This document shows positions 59,001-64,000 of a stretch of DNA of 64,000 nt, in pieces. Both the position numbers and the translations under genes were made by a program. The DNA is taken from the NCBI GenBank assembly GCA_025345505.1, contig JANVCC010000040.1, forward strand, positions 13,794,023 to 13,858,022. Reading direction: 5' to 3'. The DNA comes from Todiramphus chloris collaris (lineage: Eukaryota; Chordata; Aves; Coraciiformes; Alcedinidae). Every line of letters starts with the position of its first letter. Position 1 is the first letter of the stretch. The notes under the pieces were generated by a model. The model saw only the letters and a list, made by a program, of their open reading frames with translations, was not told the DNA's origin and made no database searches.

Positions 59001-62000
59001 GGTTAATATAACTGAATTTTAAAACCAATTCATTAGTTATCCAGTCAATGCAAAATTTTGATGAAGGCAAAAGGAATTGCTTTAATATTTGGGGTAGACA
59101 TGATTTCTCAGCACTTATAATATGAAACATAGAATTTCTTCAGTTTTCCTTGATATGTAAATGTGAAATGGATATTCTGCATATATTAATATTTTTTCAG
59201 TGGGTTGGCTTGCTGGGTTCTCATTTGTTTTGAAATTGATATGCCAGTTGCTTCTGTAATGCCTTTTCCTTTTGATTCGTATGGCTACTTCATTTATCCT
59301 CTGTATCTGTTCCCAAAAGAGCCCTTTTATATGATGAGTGGAGCGTCAGGAGTATGTAGGTTAAATGCCATTGGAAAATGAGCATGTGGGATATTTTTTT
59401 TTTGGTTTGGTTTCCTTTATTTTTTTTTCCTGGAGAATAGTGGTAATTAAATTCAGGCAAAGTTTCATTTCCTGCTCCTGCCCCATAGCAGCATTAAGTG
59501 TTCTCATGCCCCATCACATTTTTTTTTAACTTTATGTTTAGAGTACTGTTTTTTTGAAAAACATTTGATATTAATAAGAATAACTTATCAAGCAAGAAAG
59601 CCAGCAGACTTCACATTATCACGCTGTCTATACAGGAGTTTATCATTTTACTGACACTACTGCATTCCACATTGCTCTGATGTTGGGAAATGCCTTGTTT
59701 TAATGGTTGGTTTTTGACTGTTAAAGGCAGAGGGCAGCAGTGGCCTGTCAGAAAAATTATAGGATTAGAACGAACTGAATAGGCACACAACAGGTTAAAG
59801 AGCTTTGGGGAGAAATGTGCTGTACTTGGGCACCTCTGATCAGCATTAGCATTCTCTGCCTATTGCAGAGACTGTTTAAAATGCCATTTGCATTGATGAT
59901 GGTATAATTGACATGGCTCCCCAAGGAGCTGTACGGATTGTAGGAAGCTCAGATCTCAGGAAAAGTCATCTGTTCTTGGGAGTTTTATATAGTCTGAGGT
60001 CTTGTTGGTAGCAGGACTTGCATTGTTGTATGCTATCATTCTAATAATAAAGGGCCATCAGTATTACGGCTCTTCTCAAGTTCCCAGCAGTATTTTTGTT
60101 AAATCTAATTGAACATTAACGTGCTAATTAACATTAATGCTTCATTCTATTGGGTAATTGACTGCATAGTTTTGCTTTGAATGGCTTTTCTGGAAGATGT
60201 GGTGTAATAAAGTTTTGCAATGAAATGAATAACTTCCAGACGGTTTCGTTATTCTAGCAGTAGAAGTATTAGGATTTGCAATAGAAATTCTGTTTTCTTG
60301 TAGAGCTCTGAAAGCTGGTTGGTAAGGCAAGTGTACAAATCAATGCCTAATAACTGCAGAAGTAACTAACTAAAAATTCTGAAAGGGATTTGGGAAGGAA
60401 TTCATAGAAATAAGACTCTTGGGCCCTATGCGTTCTCAGAAGCTATAAGACTGCGCATGTTAGAACGTGGTTACAAAGCACATCATTGGAATCTTGCTGG
60501 GGAGTACAGGAGGAGATCAAACTGACTTGCCTGTACAAATGAATACCTGCCACGAGAAGTTATTTTCTGGGCATGTGTGTATCATTCACACAAGATAACT
60601 GAGGGAGCAAAAGTTGGTTGATTACGTAGAAACTGAATATATAACTTATATGTCCATATGTGTGGAGTGAAAAGGTCATTGTAATGAAAACAGTACCAGA
60701 AAGAGTAGGAGAGGTGCTGACTTAATAAATCTGTGGACTCTGTCCAATTAGTTGTCTTTGGAAATAAAAGCTTTCATTTAGCTTCAGTAAAAGATATTGG
60801 ATGAAATTTTCATCTGATACGGAAGTGCAAATTTGCGGTAATTTAATGGAAGGCTTAACTTAATCCTACATGGAACTGGCACTAAAAGTTAAATAAGATT
60901 TTGTCAGTCCAGGTTTATTGTTTGAACCTACAATTTAGGTGAAGTCCAATGCCCTGAAAGGAAGTACTGTGTGTTAAGCTCTTTGAGATGAAAATGGGGC
61001 ATACTGTTAATCTTGGGCAGTCAGAAGAGAAATCGCAACCATGACTGGTTTTGTATGCTTTCATTATGCAAAGGTTGAAATACAGTTCCTAAGCAGTGAA
61101 ATATTGCTCTTAATATTTTCAGCTGTTCTTATTCATAAAAGAGGTTTGAAAAGCAATTGCCAGTTTTGTTTAGGAAGCACTTCTCTGAAGTGTGCTTAAG
61201 ACATAAACCAACCACATTCCACGTGGAATTGTGGAAGGGAGAGGGGAAGAAAAAAAAATCTTTAGTTCCATATTTTGGATGGAAATTTTCCCATGATTTT
61301 GCTTTAAATTTCAAGTATTTTATGCTAATATTAGGTAAAGAATTACTGAAGGCTTCGGAGTGGCTGTAGAGGGCAGAGAGTAGAGATTGATGGGATTTTT
61401 TTCTTGAAAGTGTAGATGTCTGAGGAAGCAGGAAAGCAACATGAATGTGGAAAGAAGTAGCCAGATTGGGACTAGCTTACACCAAAGTGGATGCAGTCTA
61501 AACCACAAATTCCTGTACTTAAAATATACAGATGCTAAAAAAGATGTGTGTATAACCTGTGATCTTTAAGATTCTGAATTATGCAATAAGTGTGGATGGT
61601 CACAGTAACCCAATGCAATGCTCTCTTGCCTTTTTCTTGTTCAAGTGACTGCTGGCATTTGCAATTGTAATTATCTTCTCTCCTCTTGCCCTGCATTTTC
61701 AAGTTGCTGGTGCTGAAAAGAATGACCCTCAGACGGGTATTAATCATTAAACATTTACCAACAGTAGCATCTTTGTACCTTGATCAAATTCTAGCTCTGG
61801 TAATTTAATTTTCCTTGCCTTAGTTACCCATATAATTTCAGGGATTGGTATTTTTCATGTCTCTTCTTGTTGCCTGTTGGACAGTCGCTGTGTCCCACCC
61901 TAGCTGAAGAAGGTATTTCAGTGGGGGATGAAGTGTTCCTGACATTTCTCACAGCAATTCAAAAGGTTATAAGTACCTTTAGGAATTTTTAGAATTGGTG

Positions 62001-62356
62001 TTTTGTAAATGCCTAAGAAATTATTATTCAATGCTTAACCTTCTTCTGGGGGGAGGGGGTGGAGGTGGAATTCAGTCATATAAACTGGGACATCTTAAGC
62101 ATACTAATTGCATACCCATTTACATTGTACAAAACATTCCAGTGTTATTTAACTTATGTCTTCAGTGTTCTTGCATGCTACTATGGAAGCAAAATAAAAT
62201 CTTCTTTCCTATCTTTATGCCACACTGGGGAGAAATTCCCTGTGCTTTTTTTTGTCTGTTGTCTTGCTGTGGACAACTGTTTTAAATTACACACAATCCT
62301 CAGTCATAGGAACTGAGATGAATTTGGTTTTAGCAAATTATGAAATGTCTCTCAGT

Positions 62357-62575
62357 TAAAAAACAAACAAGAAAGATCAAACACACACAAACAAAAACAT
62401 ATCCAAAACAAAAAAAAACCCACACCCAAAACCCCCACAAACCAAAACAAACAAAACCACTCAACCAAACAAAAAAAACCCCTCAACAAACAACAAAAAA
62501 AACCCAAACTAATCCCCACACCCAAACAACCCAACACCCTGACAAGCCTCCACACACACCCAAACCAGCCAACCT
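62357..62575 (+). repeat. Long A/C-only low-complexity tract
   Basis: About 215 bp with almost no G or T on the plus strand: CAAACA, CACACA and AAAACCCC words. The open frame 62340-62648 is a consequence of missing T and is not a gene. Confidence 0.85.
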
Positions 62576-63774
62576 TGCATATGCTTTCAGGCCTTTCCTT
62601 CTATGGCTGTGCCACTGGAACCTGCATGCTACTGCTACCCAGGGGTAACCTCTGGGCTTTATGCAATGCTGTCTTCTAGTCAGGGAGGATCAGGGCTTCT
62701 ACCTGAACAGCTTACACATTTGCCTTAGATCAGATACTTTAATGTTACAGACAAATGTGAGAATAAGTTGGTTCTTCCTTCATTGTCGTTACAGTTACTA
62801 GAAAAGAGTTCTTTAGCCTTACCTGCTAGGGTCTAATTTCCTTTCCACTCTTCCCCTCATCACATGCAAGCATCTGCAAGTCACTTCTCGATGCATTTGC
62901 AAAGACCAGCAGAGGAAATTTTTCAGTTTATTTCAATTGCTGCCAGCTAAGTCACCTAGAAATGATAAGTTGGTTTGCCTCTGTCCTTACTGCATCAGCG
63001 AGACTTAAGTTTTTATTGGCCTTGGTAGTCACCATTTGGTAATTTGAGGCCAGTTTTCTCCGGATACATACTAGATATCCCGGACTGTGACTGCCGGGTG
63101 TGGAAGAGCTTCTCTGTTTCACTTAGTGAGTGAGCTGAAAAAAGTTTAAATTACTTTGAATAGTTTTTCCTTGGATTTTACCCTTCAATTAATTTAATTG
63201 AATTAATTACTGCCTTAAACAGTAAATAGCATTTCTGCTGCACTGCGCTGATACATCTTTTTGTACAGAGGAGTTGGAGGGACATATGGGATTGTTTTGC
63301 CAGATAGTAGCTTTGAAACCAAGTATTTGCCTCAATTTAAAAGGAAAGAAGCGTGTGAGGGCTGTTTATCAGGTGAAAATGGGTTCTAAGTTCACCATCT
63401 CAGTTGTTTTCAGTTCCATGTCTACAGGTAGGGACAGTTAATGACTGAGCTCAATGGAAAACCCAGAACTTGAGGTTTTGGGGTTGTTGGGTTTGTTTTT
63501 TTTTTTTTTTACAGCTTTGATGCAGTCTCAATGCACACATTGTTTTCTGTAACTGTGGTTTCTTACTTGACCCTTCTCTCCTGAGCACCTTACCTCTGTT
63601 ATCTTCGGTGACAGTTCTCGGCTTTTTAACATGTCAGTGTAAAGGGGGAGGTGTTACAATTGAATTATGTACAAAGATCGCTTGTGAGCTACTTCTTCAG
63701 AAAGAAGGCAGGCAGGACACAGGTCATGCTTCCCTCCTGTGTACATAGAAACAGGTGATTCTGTGTTGCATCTG

Positions 63775-64000
63775 CTAATGGCAGGGGTTGGAAGGCATCT
63801 CTGGACATGAGTCCAACCCCCCTGCCAGAGCAGGAACACCTAGGGCAGCCCACACAGGAACAGATCCAGGGGGGATGGAAAGTCTCCAGAGAAGGAGACT
63901 CCACAGCCTCTCTGGGCAGCCTGGGCCAGGCTCTGTGTCTCTCACAGGGAAGAAGTTTCTCCTCATGTTGAGGTGGCACTTCCTGTGTTTCCCCTTGCTA
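63775..64000 (-). repeat. CR1 LINE fragment running off the right edge
   Basis: GGGGTTGGAAGGCATC, then CCAACCCCCCTGCCAGAGCAGG, CACAGCCTCTCTGGGCAGCC and CATGTTGAGGTGGCACTTCC. Antisense CR1, truncated by the window end. Confidence 0.88.

Larger units (their letters stand above)
50453..63774. other. Intergenic sequence, right flank
   Basis: No gene supported. It holds G/T-rich tracts at about 55005-55060, 59392-59432 and 63478-63512, the pyrimidine repeat at 55990-56095, the A/C tract at 62357-62575 and a TAAT-rich stretch at about 60040-60180. Confidence 0.5.

Noticed and set aside
62340..62648. 102-codon lysine/proline/threonine/glutamine-rich frame
   Set aside because: A by-product of the A/C-only tract, which cannot form stop codons in that frame.
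1..64000. CRISPR arrays, bacterial operons, tRNA or rRNA genes
   Set aside because: None seen. The sequence is vertebrate nuclear DNA, and no cloverleaf or rRNA stretch was recognised.

Overview
The window is vertebrate nuclear DNA, almost certainly from a bird. It has split genes with GT-AG introns, three CpG-island promoters, at least five CR1 LINE fragments of the kind that dominates bird genomes, and protein sequences close to but clearly different from mammalian orthologues. It carries the conserved block MAT2B - HMMR - NUDCD2 - CCNG1, equivalent to human 5q34 read in reverse. The species cannot be settled from the sequence alone.

Layout, left to right. Positions 2812-8470 (minus strand) hold the first four coding exons of MAT2B, the regulatory subunit of methionine adenosyltransferase II; its remaining exons lie beyond the left edge. 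A candidate alternative MAT2B first exon sits upstream at about 10130-10159. Positions 13163-27525 (minus) hold the complete HMMR (RHAMM) gene. I resolved 18 coding exons whose lengths sum to 2184 nt, or 727 residues plus stop; the human protein has 725. HMMR and NUDCD2 (plus, 27786-31308, four exons, 157 residues) are head to head, with 260 bp between their start codons in one CpG island. The last NUDCD2 intron has a GC donor. CCNG1 (cyclin G1, minus, 35824-38650, five coding exons) converges on NUDCD2. A 400-base run of N (37356-37755) swallows the start of its second coding exon, about 22 codons. A p53-type site lies in the CCNG1 CpG island.

From about 39.8 kb to the right edge there is no gene I can support. 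This 24-kb flank holds a 603-bp solo retroviral LTR with a 5-bp target duplication (40041-40643), CR1 fragments, a pyrimidine-rich tandem repeat and several strand-asymmetric A/C or G/T low-complexity tracts.

The four genes are not a pathway. HMMR (spindle and centrosome), NUDCD2 (dynein/LIS1 chaperone cofactor) and CCNG1 (p53 response, cell cycle) are all tied to cell division. The shared HMMR-NUDCD2 promoter carries a CHR-like and a CCAAT element, as expected for G2/M genes. I found no sign of an undescribed gene system; the best leads are regulatory or splicing features of known genes.
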